This document shows positions 46,931-55,903 of a stretch of 64,000 nt of DNA, in pieces. The stretch is taken from positions 1 through 64,000 of the forward strand of contig NZ_QLMI01000004.1 of assembly GCF_003259835.1 (NCBI RefSeq), written 5' to 3'. The stretch's first letter is position 1. Each line of letters begins with the position of its first letter. Under the pieces are notes generated by a model. The model had not been told where the DNA came from and made no database searches. It was given only the letters and a program-made list of their open reading frames with translations. Source of the DNA: Flavobacterium aquaticum (lineage in GTDB: Bacteria > Bacteroidota > Bacteroidia > Flavobacteriales > Flavobacteriaceae). A program made the translations under genes and the position numbers.

Positions 46931-48622
46931 TTGAAAAACACATTTTTATATATCGCCTTTTTATTGCTTACCGTGACCTTTTCGGTAGCCCAAGAAAAGA
47001 AAAAAATCATTATTGAAAATTCTGATTTTGTTGATAAAAATCAAACCGAAATCCCAGGAGCTACTGTATTTACAGGAAATGTTCGCATTATTCACAATGG
47101 TGTAAAAATGAATTGCAACAAAGCGTATCATTTTGAAAAGGAAAATTACGTAAAAGCATTTGGAAACGTTCAAATGAATCAAGGCGATACTATTACCATG
47201 AATAGTCGTTATGCAGAATACAATGGTGATAAAGAATTGGCTTTTGCAACAGGTGATGTCGTTTTACGTTCGCCAGAATCAACTTTAACTACAGATACCG
47301 TTTATTTCGACAAAAAAAACCAACAAGCTTTTTACAATACATACGGCACTATTCGCAATAAAGAAAACACATTAAGAAGTAAATCGGGTTATTATTTTGT
47401 TGACCAAAAAAAATACAAATTTATAACTGCAGTTACAGTTACAAATCCTGAAAGTACAATAAAAACGAACAACTTAGATTATTACGAAAATTCAGGACAT
47501 GCTTATGTTTTTGGACCTTCAACTATTACAAGCAAAGAGAACGTAATTTACACAGAAAACGGATTTTACGATACTACAAACGACATCGGGAAACTCTCCA
47601 AAAATTCAAAAATAACGCTTGATAACAAGATTATTGAAGGAGATGATTTGTATTACGACCGAAAGAAAAATTATTCGAGAGGTATCAACAATGTAAAAAT
47701 TACCGACACCATCAATAACGTAATTGCTACAGGTCATTACGCTGAGTTATACAGAAATGCTGCAACAAAAAAAGACTCTATGATTTTAACTAAAAGAGCT
47801 TTAGTAAAAACTTTGGTTGAAAAGGACACTTTGTATATGCACGGAAAAAAAATCATTGTTTCGGGTCCGCAAGAAGACCGAGTAATTCGTGCTTTTAATA
47901 ATGTTCGTTTTTATAAAAGTGACATGAGTGGAAAATGCGATTCGCTTCATTCTAACAATAAAACACAATTGACGAAAATGATTGGAAAACCTATTCTCTG
48001 GAACAACGAAAACCAAATGACAGGCGACATCATGCATTTAATTGGAAACAATGAAACACAAAAATTAGATTCACTAAAAGTACTTAATAACGCTTTTATT
48101 ATTCAAAAAGATAGTCTCAGTAAAAATGGTTATAATCAAATAAAAGGACAAAATTTATACGGAAAGTTTGTTGATGGAAAACTGAAGGAAGTCGATATGG
48201 TAAAAAATGCTGAAGTCATTTATTATATGTACAACGATGCCAATGAGTTTATCGGAATCAACAAAACAGTTTGTAGTAAAATTAATTTGGAATTAGAGGA
48301 AAATAAAATCGATGCGATAACTTTTTTCACTAAAACCGATAGTCACATTTATCCAGAGGCCGATTTTCCTGAGAACGCTCGAAAACTCAGAGGTTTCTTA
48401 TGGCGTGGTGATGAACGAATTTTATCAAAAGACGATATTTTCCCAGCAGAAGAAATTGCATTAGGCGATAAAATTCAAATCGAAGCTAAAAAGAAAGCCA
48501 TCGAAGCAGAAAAACCGATGGAAATTCTTCCAGAAACTCTAGAATTCGACGAAAACAAAAAAGCCGAAGAAAAGAAAACCGCAAAAAAACCAGAAGTAAA
48601 AAAAGTAAAAAGTAATAAATAA
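46931..48622 (+). CDS. OstA-like (LptA/OstA-domain) envelope protein
   Basis: From the TTG at 46931 the protein is 563 residues with signal peptide (M/L)KNTFLYIAFLLLTVTFSVAQ. The N-terminal half holds OstA/LptA-type beta-jellyroll repeats: ATVFTGNVRIIHNGVKMNCNKAYHF, KAFGNVQMNQGDTITMNSRYAEY, LAFATGDVVLRSPESTLTTD, ENTLRSKSGYYF. The C-terminus (about 510-563) is a Lys/Glu-rich tail (KKAEEKKTAKKPEVKKVK). LptA family proteins carry lipopolysaccharide across the periplasm; this larger Bacteroidetes form probably has the same role but is not proven. The in-frame TTG at 46910 overlaps the -7 box and was rejected. No ATG is available near the start. Confidence 0.8.
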   Translation: MKNTFLYIAFLLLTVTFSVAQEKKKIIIENSDFVDKNQTEIPGATVFTGNVRIIHNGVKMNCNKAYHFEKENYVKAFGNVQMNQGDTITMNSRYAEYNGDKELAFATGDVVLRSPESTLTTDTVYFDKKNQQAFYNTYGTIRNKENTLRSKSGYYFVDQKKYKFITAVTVTNPESTIKTNNLDYYENSGHAYVFGPSTITSKENVIYTENGFYDTTNDIGKLSKNSKITLDNKIIEGDDLYYDRKKNYSRGINNVKITDTINNVIATGHYAELYRNAATKKDSMILTKRALVKTLVEKDTLYMHGKKIIVSGPQEDRVIRAFNNVRFYKSDMSGKCDSLHSNNKTQLTKMIGKPILWNNENQMTGDIMHLIGNNETQKLDSLKVLNNAFIIQKDSLSKNGYNQIKGQNLYGKFVDGKLKEVDMVKNAEVIYYMYNDANEFIGINKTVCSKINLELEENKIDAITFFTKTDSHIYPEADFPENARKLRGFLWRGDERILSKDDIFPAEEIALGDKIQIEAKKKAIEAEKPMEILPETLEFDENKKAEEKKTAKKPEVKKVKSNK

Positions 48623-48677
48623 AAATGATAAGCTTAATTTAACTAATCACTAATTACTTTTCACTTATCACTAAATT

Positions 48678-49868
48678 ATGATTGAAGATTTTTTTAAATA
48701 CCAAGCACAAACCTCACCTCACCCATTAGCTATGGAAATTTCTCACGCTAAGGGTTCTTATATTTATGATACGGATGGCAATCCCTATTTAGACATGGTT
48801 GCCGGAGTTTCAGCAAACACTTTAGGACATCAACCACAACGAGTGAATGATGCCATCAAAAAACAATTAGACACCTATTCTCACGTAATGGTGTATGGCG
48901 AATATGCCCAACATCCAGCAACGGAATTATGTAAATTATTAGCCGAAAATCTTCCTTACCCACTTACGAAAACCTATTTGGTAAATTCCGGAACAGAAGC
49001 TATTGAAGGTGCTTTAAAATTAGCTCGAAGAGTTACAGGAAGAAGTCAGTTGATTTCATGTAATAATGCGTATCATGGCAATACCATGGGAAGCATGAGC
49101 GTGATGGGATTCGAGGAACGCAAACAAATATTTCGTCCTTTAATTCCTGATGTTGATTTTATTACGTTCAATAATGAAGCAGATTTAGAAAAAATCACCA
49201 CCAAAACAGCTGGAATTTTATTAGAAACGATTCAAGGTGGTGCCGGATTTATTGAACCTCAAAATGATTTTCTTAAAAAAGTACGCCAACGTTGTGATGA
49301 AGTGGGCGCTATTATGATATTAGACGAAATACAACCCGGATTTGGTCGCACAGGAAAACTTTTCGGATTCCAGAACTACGATGTTATTCCTGATGTAGTA
49401 GTTATGGGAAAAGGAATGGGTGGCGGAATGCCTGTTGGAGCTTTCACTGCATCAGCAGAAATGATGGATTTACTAAGTCACGATCCAAAACTTGGCCATA
49501 TTACCACTTTTGGCGGACATCCTGTCATAGCGGCAGCGAGTTTGGCAACATTACAAGAAATAACGGAAACCAATTTAATGCAAAAAGCTTTAGAAAAAGA
49601 ACAACTTTTTAAGAAGCTTTTAGTGCATCCGTTAATCAAAGAAATTAGAGGTCGAGGCCTTATGTTAGCAGCGATGACGGATTCTCCTGAGATTACAAAT
49701 GAAGTAATTTTACGCTGTCATAAAAGAGGTGTTATTTTATTCTGGCTCCTTTTCGAAGGTTGCGCTGTTCGAATTACACCGCCATTAACTATTAGTAATG
49801 AAGAAATTACAAAAGGTTGTGGCATTATTATTGAGGTATTAAATGAGATAGAAAAAGAAATGAAGTAG
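48678..49868 (+). CDS. Class III (ArgD-like) aminotransferase
   Basis: A 396-residue PLP enzyme of the ornithine/acetylornithine aminotransferase class: YIYDTDGNPYLDMVAGVSANTLGH at the start, YLVNSGTEAIEGALKLAR and SCNNAYHGNTMGSMSVMG round the cofactor, MILDEIQPGFGRTGKLFGF with the PLP-binding Asp, and VVMGKGMGGGMPVGAF with the Schiff-base Lys. The substrate is uncertain. The dedicated arginine-pathway aminotransferase is the separate argD at 61542, so this one probably has another job, possibly with a different amino donor. It lies 55 bp after the OstA-like gene on the same strand. Confidence 0.85.
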   Translation: MIEDFFKYQAQTSPHPLAMEISHAKGSYIYDTDGNPYLDMVAGVSANTLGHQPQRVNDAIKKQLDTYSHVMVYGEYAQHPATELCKLLAENLPYPLTKTYLVNSGTEAIEGALKLARRVTGRSQLISCNNAYHGNTMGSMSVMGFEERKQIFRPLIPDVDFITFNNEADLEKITTKTAGILLETIQGGAGFIEPQNDFLKKVRQRCDEVGAIMILDEIQPGFGRTGKLFGFQNYDVIPDVVVMGKGMGGGMPVGAFTASAEMMDLLSHDPKLGHITTFGGHPVIAAASLATLQEITETNLMQKALEKEQLFKKLLVHPLIKEIRGRGLMLAAMTDSPEITNEVILRCHKRGVILFWLLFEGCAVRITPPLTISNEEITKGCGIIIEVLNEIEKEMK

Positions 49869-50148
49869 GAAGTTGGAAGATGGGAGTTAGAAGTTTTATC
49901 ATTATTTTTCATTTTAGATTAAACTTGAATTTACTTTACACAGAGATTCGCAGAGTTTTTTTTGACTTTGATTATGTAGATAAGAGATACACAGAGCGTT
50001 TCACTTATTAAATTTGAAATTGATTTTTGACCTTGCTCTTGTCCCTGTAAATTGTTAATTAAATTGTTTACAACAATTCAAACCCCAAACCACTACCCCA
50101 ATATTATTCCTTAATTTTAATAAGGATAAAATCATAAAACGAAGCGCT
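49869..50148. repeat. Intergenic spacer with dispersed word repeats
   Basis: Its first part (49869-49895) carries GGAAGTTGGAAGATGGGAGTTAGAAG. From about 49935 to 50050 it repeats the modules of 7335-7520: CACAGAGATTCGCAGAG, a T run, GATACACAGAGC, TTTGAAATTGATTTTTGA, CTTGCTCTTG. The rest holds no clear signal. Confidence 0.5.
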
Positions 50149-51543
50149 ATGAATTTGAGTCACGAAGAAGAAGAAAACAGCTTGTCCTTATCTAAATTTG
50201 AATCGATGTTAAAAACCAATAAAGTTTTTTTCTTTGATTCAGAGGAGTTTGAAGATATCATTCTTCATTACATGGATACGGGTCGATTGAATTTGGCCAA
50301 AAGAGCGCTTAAATTAGGTTTAGAACAACATCCAAAATCTACCGGATTAAAATTAGTTCAAGTAGAAATGTTGGTTTACGAAGACAAACTCGAAATTGCT
50401 GAAAAGTTACTGAACGAGTTGTACGCAATCGAGCCAACTAACGAAGAAATCTACATTCAAAAAGCGAATATTTACTCGAAAAGAGACGAGCATGAAAAGG
50501 CTATTTCCTTTTTAAAAATCGCTTTAAAATACACTGATGATTATGCTGATGTGTATTCTATGATTGGAATGGAATATCTTTTCATGGACAATTTAGAAAT
50601 GGCAAAAGAAAACTTCATCAAGTGTTTAGATGAAGATACCGAAGATTATTCAGCACTTTACAACGTAGTTTATTGTTTTGATTTCTTAGATCAGAATGAA
50701 GATGCAATCATTTATCTAAACAGATTCATTGATAAAAATCCATATAGTGAAGTGGCTTGGCATCAGTTAGGACGCCAATATTATGCGTTGAAAAACTACG
50801 AAAAAGCAGTTTGGGCTTTCGATTACGCGACATTAATTGACGAAACCTTCTTAGGTGCGTACATGGAAAAAGCAAAATCATACGAAAAACTAAAAAAGTA
50901 TCAAGAAGCTATTGACTGTTACAATGTTACATTAGAATTAGATGACCCTTCTTCATTTGTTTTACTTCGTGTGGCAAAATGTTACGAACGTTTAGGAAAC
51001 ACCGAATTTGCTTTAAATTATTATTTAAAAACAGTTCATGAAGATCCATTATTAGACAAAGGCTGGATTGCGATTACCGATTTTTATATTCGTCAAAAAA
51101 ATTATCAAAAAGCGTTGTATTACGTTAACAAAGCGATTGGAATTGATGGAGATAACTCACTATACTGGAAACGTTTTGCCGCTGTAAACAGTGCTTTACA
51201 TTTCTTTGAAGAAGCAGAATATGGTTACCGAAAAGCATTTGAAAGTGGCGATATTAATTTAGACACGTTCACGCTTTGGACGGATGTTTTACAATATTTA
51301 GGCGAATTTGAAACCGCTATCGAAATCCTTTTAGAAGCTAGTAATGTTTTACCAGACGAGTATGAAATGGAATATCGTTTAGCTGGATTGTACTTTTTAA
51401 CAGATGATGTTACCAAAGGAAATCTTCATTTAATTAATGGAATGAAATTAGAACCTAAACACCTAACTTTGTTTCAAGAATTATTCCCTGTAGTTTGGGA
51501 AAGAACCGAAGTTCAGAATACGATTGCAAAATTTAAAAAATAG
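50149..51543 (+). CDS. Cytoplasmic TPR protein
   Basis: A 464-residue protein without signal peptide, made almost wholly of TPR units (for example NLAKRALKLGLEQHPKSTGLKLVQVEML, HEKAISFLKIALKYTDDYADVYSMIGMEY, YEKAVWAFDYATLIDETFLGAYMEKAKSY, YQEAIDCYNVTLELDDPSSF, YQKALYYVNKAIGIDGDNSLYW). The N-terminus is acidic (LSHEEEENSLSLSKFESML). TPR arrays mediate protein-protein contacts; the partner is unknown. It stands alone between spacers of 280 and 145 bp. Confidence 0.85.
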   Translation: MNLSHEEEENSLSLSKFESMLKTNKVFFFDSEEFEDIILHYMDTGRLNLAKRALKLGLEQHPKSTGLKLVQVEMLVYEDKLEIAEKLLNELYAIEPTNEEIYIQKANIYSKRDEHEKAISFLKIALKYTDDYADVYSMIGMEYLFMDNLEMAKENFIKCLDEDTEDYSALYNVVYCFDFLDQNEDAIIYLNRFIDKNPYSEVAWHQLGRQYYALKNYEKAVWAFDYATLIDETFLGAYMEKAKSYEKLKKYQEAIDCYNVTLELDDPSSFVLLRVAKCYERLGNTEFALNYYLKTVHEDPLLDKGWIAITDFYIRQKNYQKALYYVNKAIGIDGDNSLYWKRFAAVNSALHFFEEAEYGYRKAFESGDINLDTFTLWTDVLQYLGEFETAIEILLEASNVLPDEYEMEYRLAGLYFLTDDVTKGNLHLINGMKLEPKHLTLFQELFPVVWERTEVQNTIAKFKK

Positions 51544-51569
51544 AAATAAAAAAACATATTAAAAAACTG

Positions 51570-51660
51570 TTTGTCAAGCTGAACTCGTTTCAGCTTCTTT
51601 TATGATAAAAATTAAGATTCTGAAACAACCCCGAAGTTTCGGGACAGAATGACAACTGTT
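51570..51660. repeat. Dispersed intergenic repeat: GTCAAGCTGAA and CCCGAA..TTCGGG modules
   Basis: The first module (about 51570-51606, TTTGTCAAGCTGAACTCG, TTTCAGCTTCTTTTATGA) is related to those at 53550-53585 and, inverted, 56545-56580. The second (51617-51658, GATTCTGAAACAACCCCGAA, GTTTCGGGACAG, AATGACAACT) matches 21062-21107 with few differences. Confidence 0.6.
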
Positions 51661-51688
51661 AACTTTTGAAAAATTACTATTTATTGTC

Positions 51689-52657
51689 ATGAGAAAACTT
51701 TTTCCCGATTATCTAATTATTACACTTAAAGGTTTAGCCATGGGAGCTGCCGATGTAGTTCCAGGTGTTTCTGGAGGAACTATTGCTTTTATTTCCGGAA
51801 TTTATCAAGAATTAATTGATAGCATAAATAATGTGAATCTTTCGGTCTTAAAAACATTAAAAAAAGACGGATTAAAAGCCGCTTGGAAACAAGTAAACGG
51901 AAGTTTTTTATTGGCTTTATTAACCGGAATCGGAATTAGTATTTTGACTTTTTCTAAAGTGATTACGCATTTATTGGAAACCCAACCTATTTTAGTTTGG
52001 TCGTTTTTCTTTGGTTTAATTATCGCAAGTATTACTTTAATTTGGAAAGAAATTACGCGTTGGAAATTAGTTGACATTCTCTTTTTATTAATTGGAATTA
52101 CCGTTTCCTACTACATTACAATTGCACGACCAGTGAGTTCTCCTGATAGCTATTGGTATTTATTTTTATCTGGATTTATTGCTATTATTGCCATGATTTT
52201 ACCGGGAATTTCAGGCGCTTTCATTCTACTTTTAATGGGTTCATATGAAACGGTTATAGGAACAATCAACACATTTAGAGAAGGATTAACCACAGCTAAT
52301 TCAGAAATTCTAGTTTCAGCTTTATTAAAACTAGGTGTTTTTGCTCTTGGTTGCATCATCGGATTGAAATCGTTTTCTAAAGTATTACATTGGATGTTTG
52401 AACATCATAAAAACACTACATTAACATTGTTAGTAGGATTTATGGTTGGCTCGTTAAACAAAGTTTGGCCATGGAAAGAAGTTTTAGAAACCAGAACAAA
52501 CAGTCATGGTGAAGTGGTGCCCTATATCGACCAAAGTATTTTACCTCAAAATTTTGATGGCGAACCGCAAATTGCAATGGCAATTGTATTAGCTATTTTA
52601 GGATTTGTTTTGATTTTTGGAATGGAAAAAATGGCGAGTAAATTGGGGAAAAACTAA
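51689..52657 (+). CDS. DUF368 membrane protein (polyprenyl-phosphate transporter family)
   Basis: A 322-residue inner-membrane protein with about eight to nine hydrophobic helices. The two DUF368 signatures are clear: LKGLAMGAADVVPGVSGGTIAFISGIYQELI near the N-terminus, and MILPGISGAFILLLMGSYETVIG in the second half, an inverted-repeat pair. Members of this family (PopT) have been shown to recycle undecaprenyl phosphate across the membrane, which would serve peptidoglycan and the polysaccharide locus in this window. The assignment to that activity rests on family membership. The start ATG 51689 is the only good one. Confidence 0.88.
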   Translation: MRKLFPDYLIITLKGLAMGAADVVPGVSGGTIAFISGIYQELIDSINNVNLSVLKTLKKDGLKAAWKQVNGSFLLALLTGIGISILTFSKVITHLLETQPILVWSFFFGLIIASITLIWKEITRWKLVDILFLLIGITVSYYITIARPVSSPDSYWYLFLSGFIAIIAMILPGISGAFILLLMGSYETVIGTINTFREGLTTANSEILVSALLKLGVFALGCIIGLKSFSKVLHWMFEHHKNTTLTLLVGFMVGSLNKVWPWKEVLETRTNSHGEVVPYIDQSILPQNFDGEPQIAMAIVLAILGFVLIFGMEKMASKLGKN

Positions 52658-52708
52658 AATTGTTAAAAAAAATAACATTCTTGTAACAAATAAAAACAAG
52701 AGTCTGAT

Positions 52709-52716
52709 TATATTTG
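52709..52716 (+). promoter_or_regulatory. -7 box TATATTTG for aroE
   Basis: It matches TAnnTTTG; its last bases form the TTG that opens the long reading frame at 52714. A TTG lies at 52681, 25 bp upstream. Confidence 0.5.
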
Positions 52717-52743
52717 ATAGATTGTAATTTTAACTCAAAACCA

Positions 52744-53499
52744 ATGAAAAAGAAAACAAAAAAACAGTTGAAATTTGGCTTAATTGGCCGAAACATAAGC
52801 TATTCTTTTTCAAAAAAATATTTCAACGAAAAGTTTGAAATTGGTCATTTTGACAATTGCGAGTACAAAAATTACGACATTGAAAGCATCAAAGAATTTC
52901 CAAAAATAATTACTGAAATTAAAGGTTTAAGAGGTTTAAATGTAACGATTCCGTACAAAGAAGAGATTATTACGTATTTGGACAAATTATCAAAAACGGC
53001 GGAGAAAATTGGTGCGGTTAATTGCATTACGATTTCCAAAAAGAAAAAACTAAAAGGCTACAACACCGATTATCACGGATTCAAAAAATCGATACAACCT
53101 TTATTAAAAGAACATCATAAAAAAGCATTAATTTTAGGAACTGGTGGCGCTAGTAAAGCCATTGCTTATGCTTTACGAAAATTAAAAATCGAATACGATT
53201 TTGTTTCTAGAACAGCCGATGAATTTCAATACAAATACGAAGAATTAGACGCTTCAATTTTCGAAGAGTACACGATTATCATCAACACTACTCCAGTAGG
53301 AACACACCCTAATGTTGACGATTTTCCAAATTTGGATTATAGTTTGTTTACCAAAAAACACATTGCTTACGATTTAATTTACAATCCAGAAGAAACTGCA
53401 TTTTTAAAAAAGGCTAAAGCGCAAGGTACCGTGACTAAAAACGGTTATGAAATGTTGGTTTTACAGGCAGAAAAGGCTTGGAAGATTTGGAATGAATAG
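52744..53499 (+). CDS. aroE: Shikimate dehydrogenase
   Basis: Reduces 3-dehydroshikimate to shikimate with NADPH in aromatic amino acid synthesis. The 251-residue protein has the substrate domain motifs GLIGRNISYSFSKKYFNE, LNVTIPYKEEII with the catalytic Lys, GAVNCITI, and YNTDYHGF with the catalytic Asp; the cofactor domain has ILGTGGASKAIAYAL, INTTPVGTHPN and YDLIYNPEETAFL. The start is ATG 52744 (MKKKTKKQLKFGLIG). The frame extends to a TTG at 52714, but that codon is part of the -7 box. Confidence 0.95.
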   Translation: MKKKTKKQLKFGLIGRNISYSFSKKYFNEKFEIGHFDNCEYKNYDIESIKEFPKIITEIKGLRGLNVTIPYKEEIITYLDKLSKTAEKIGAVNCITISKKKKLKGYNTDYHGFKKSIQPLLKEHHKKALILGTGGASKAIAYALRKLKIEYDFVSRTADEFQYKYEELDASIFEEYTIIINTTPVGTHPNVDDFPNLDYSLFTKKHIAYDLIYNPEETAFLKKAKAQGTVTKNGYEMLVLQAEKAWKIWNE

Positions 53500-53540
53500 G
53501 TTTTCTTAAACGCAAAGACGCTAAGGTTTTCGCAAAGTTT

Positions 53541-53653
53541 TACGTTTAGTTTGTCATGCTGTCAAGCATCTCATCTCTTTTATGTCATCCCTACGGGATT
53601 TTTTTCTTATTCATTTCATTAATTACTGGGATGTCATGCCTAACGGCATTTTT
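53541..53653 (+). repeat. Dispersed REP-like repeat, copy in direct orientation
   Basis: It is made of short palindromes: GTCATGCTGTCAAGCATC, then TCTCTTTTATGTCATCC, CCCTACGGGATTTTT, and finally GTCATGCCTAACGGCAT. The reverse complement of 56479-56587 carries the same modules in the same order and spacing. Confidence 0.75.
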
Positions 53654-53723
53654 AAGTTAGTCTAATGAAAAAGTACAAAACCAAAACTTCTTCAAAAAAT
53701 CAATCCCAAGAAAGCCTTTTGAT

Positions 53724-53800
53724 AGCTATCTAACCCCGATAGAAGCGACATCTCGCCTTGGCGGATATAGCGGATAGCGGGAAAATGGATGGCAAAAAAG
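53724..53800 (+). ncRNA. Flavobacterial structured element, copy 2 (candidate Flavo-1-like RNA)
   Basis: It begins CTAACCCCGATAGAAGCG and ends ATAGCGGATAGCGGGAAA. The closing helix pairs CCCG with CGGG; copy 1 has CCTG with CAGG, a compensatory change. An inner arm ATCTCGCC with GGCGGAT is also possible. It lies 110 bp upstream of the DUF349 gene, so a role in that leader is possible. Confidence 0.55.
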
Positions 53801-53910
53801 CCCAAAACACTCGTTTCAAAGAAAATAAGCGATAATTGGACGATTTTTTTTGAATTTTCGGAGTGCTTTAGTATCTTCACAAAATATTAGTAACCTTAAG
53901 CATTTACACA

Positions 53911-55794
53911 ATGTCAGAAGCAACACATGATAACCTGCATAACGCAGATGGACAAGACCAAATGGAACAATTAGATGGCGTTACCATTATTAGTCAATCG
54001 GTATTAGAGGAAATAGACAATTCTAATGCAGAAGAAAGCGAAGATGATTCGATAAAAGAAAAGCACGAAATTCCAGTTTTGGATTACGATGCAATGTCGA
54101 TGGAAGCCTTAACCGATGAGCTGGAAAAATTAGTCAACAACGAAAAAGTAATGGCAATTAAAGACCATGTAGAAGGCATTAGAAAAGCTTTTTCGGACAA
54201 ATACCACCATTTTATAGACGAGAAAAAAGAGGAATTCTTAGCTCAAAACAACGAAGAAGGTTTAGATTTTGAGTATCACTTTCCTTTAAAAAATAAGTTT
54301 GACGGTATTTACAATGCTTACAAAGCAAGTAAAGCGAAACACTTCAAACAATTACAAAACAATTTAGAACAGAATTTTGCGGTTCGTGAAAACTTAATCG
54401 ACGAGTTGAAAAACTTAATCGATTCTGGTGATTCGAGCATTAGCGATATGTTCAAAAAAGTAAACGAAATTCGTGAACGTTGGAAAAATGCAGGTGCGAT
54501 TCCGAGAGATAAATACAACATCTTGTGGAACAACTACCATTTTCATATGGAGCGTTTTTACGACATCATGCACTTAGACAAAGAAGCGCGCGATTTAGAT
54601 TTGAAACACAATTTAGAGCAAAAACAATTAATCATTGCTAAAGCTAAAGGATTGTTGAACGAAGCTGACGTAATGAAAGCGTTCCGTGAATTGCAATTGT
54701 TACACCGCGTTTGGAAAGAAGAAATTGGTCCAGTTGATCGCGAACATAGAGAAGCGATTTGGAACGAATTCAGCGAAATTACCAAACAAATGCACGATAA
54801 ACGTGAAGGTTTATATGCTGAAGCAAGAGCAAAAGAATCAGACAACTTAGCGGTTAAAAACGAAATCATTTCGCAAATTATCGCATTAGGAAACGAGAAA
54901 ATCGATTCGCACAGTGGATGGCAAGCGCATATTCAGAAAATGGAAGCGTTGCGTGAAGCGTTCTTTAAAGCAGGAAAAGTGCCAGCGGAAGTAACAGAGG
55001 AAACTTGGGCCAACTTTAAAAATGCGGTTCGAGCTTTTAATGCGAACAAAAACGTTTTCTATAAAGATATCAAGCACGAACAACACGAAAACTTAAATAA
55101 AAAGTTAGCCTTAGTAGAAAAAGCTAAATCGTTACAAGATAGTACGGATTTCGCTGCTACTACTCCAATTATGAAGAAAATTCAAGACGATTGGAAGAAA
55201 ATTGGACATGTGCCTCGTAAATATTCCGACAGTGTTTGGAAAGACTTTAAAGATGCGTGTAATGCTTATTTCGACAGAATGCATGAAGCAAGAAATGCCG
55301 AAACTAGTGAAGAAGTAGAAGCATTTGAAAAGAAAAAAGCATTCTTAGAAGAGTTAAAATCATTCACTTTAACGGGCGAGCACAAAGCGGATTTAGATGC
55401 TATAAAAGCTCACATTGCTACTTGGAAAACCTTTGGGAAAGTGCCTTTTAACAGAAGACACATTGAAGGGAAATTCAATAAGATTTTAGATGCCTTATTT
55501 GAAAAACTAAGCATGTCTAAAAAAGACACTGAAATGATGCGTTTTAGCAACCGTTTAGAGCAATTATCGGAAGGCGACGACCGCAGAGCTTTAGAACAAG
55601 AGCAATTCTTCATCAGAAAGAAAATCGACGAAGTACAGAGCGAAATTTTCCAATTAGAGAACAACATTCAGTTTATTAGCAGTAGTTCAAAAGGTGAAAA
55701 TCCTTTTATTAAAGAAGTTCAAAAAAGCATTGAACGCCACAAAGACGACTTGAAATTGTGGAAAGAAAAGCTACAGCAAATTAAAAATATGTAA
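53911..55794 (+). CDS. DUF349 repeat protein
   Basis: A 627-residue soluble protein. After an acidic N-terminus it contains five DUF349 units, each a helical module with a W(K)xxGxVPR-like core: WKNAGAIPRDKYNILWNNY (about residues 190-210), WKEEIGPVDREHREAIWNEF (about 270), FKAGKVPAEVTEETWANFKN (about 355), WKKIGHVPRKYSDSVWKDF (about 430) and WKTFGKVPFNRRHIEGKF (about 505). Coiled-coil-prone segments lie between them. The C-terminus is a predicted coiled coil (ENNIQFISSS, SIERHKDDLKLWKEKL). The function is unknown. A terminator follows directly. Confidence 0.88.
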   Translation: MSEATHDNLHNADGQDQMEQLDGVTIISQSVLEEIDNSNAEESEDDSIKEKHEIPVLDYDAMSMEALTDELEKLVNNEKVMAIKDHVEGIRKAFSDKYHHFIDEKKEEFLAQNNEEGLDFEYHFPLKNKFDGIYNAYKASKAKHFKQLQNNLEQNFAVRENLIDELKNLIDSGDSSISDMFKKVNEIRERWKNAGAIPRDKYNILWNNYHFHMERFYDIMHLDKEARDLDLKHNLEQKQLIIAKAKGLLNEADVMKAFRELQLLHRVWKEEIGPVDREHREAIWNEFSEITKQMHDKREGLYAEARAKESDNLAVKNEIISQIIALGNEKIDSHSGWQAHIQKMEALREAFFKAGKVPAEVTEETWANFKNAVRAFNANKNVFYKDIKHEQHENLNKKLALVEKAKSLQDSTDFAATTPIMKKIQDDWKKIGHVPRKYSDSVWKDFKDACNAYFDRMHEARNAETSEEVEAFEKKKAFLEELKSFTLTGEHKADLDAIKAHIATWKTFGKVPFNRRHIEGKFNKILDALFEKLSMSKKDTEMMRFSNRLEQLSEGDDRRALEQEQFFIRKKIDEVQSEIFQLENNIQFISSSSKGENPFIKEVQKSIERHKDDLKLWKEKLQQIKNM

Positions 55795-55798
55795 GATA

Positions 55799-55831
55799 GA
55801 ATCCCGAGTGTAGGCTCGGGATTTTTTTTTG
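55799..55831 (+). terminator. Terminator after the DUF349 gene
   Basis: Arms AATCCCGAG and CTCGGGATT enclose TGTAGG and are followed by a run of T. Confidence 0.85.
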
Positions 55832-55860
55832 TTCCAAAAAATATTCTACTTAAGATTTTA

Positions 55861-55868
55861 TATATTTG
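55861..55868 (+). promoter_or_regulatory. -7 box TATATTTG for the small exported-protein gene
   Basis: It matches TAnnTTTG and lies 35 bp before the ATG at 55904. Confidence 0.5.
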
Positions 55869-55903
55869 AATAAACAATATTATTAACTCCTGGGATATCT
55901 GAC

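Larger units (their letters stand above)
53500..53910. other. 411-bp non-coding spacer packed with repeats
   Basis: From left to right: CGCAAAG/GCTAAGG words (53509-53540); one copy of the inverted dispersed repeat (53541-53653); a stretch of about 70 bp with nothing notable; copy 2 of the structured element (53724-53800); and AT-rich sequence with a weak -7 box TATCTTCA (53872-53879) before the DUF349 gene. No gene is visible. Confidence 0.6.

Noticed and set aside
53500..53910. tRNA or other classical RNA gene in the large spacer
   Set aside because: No cloverleaf or conserved tRNA loops are visible; the content is explained by repeats and the structured element.
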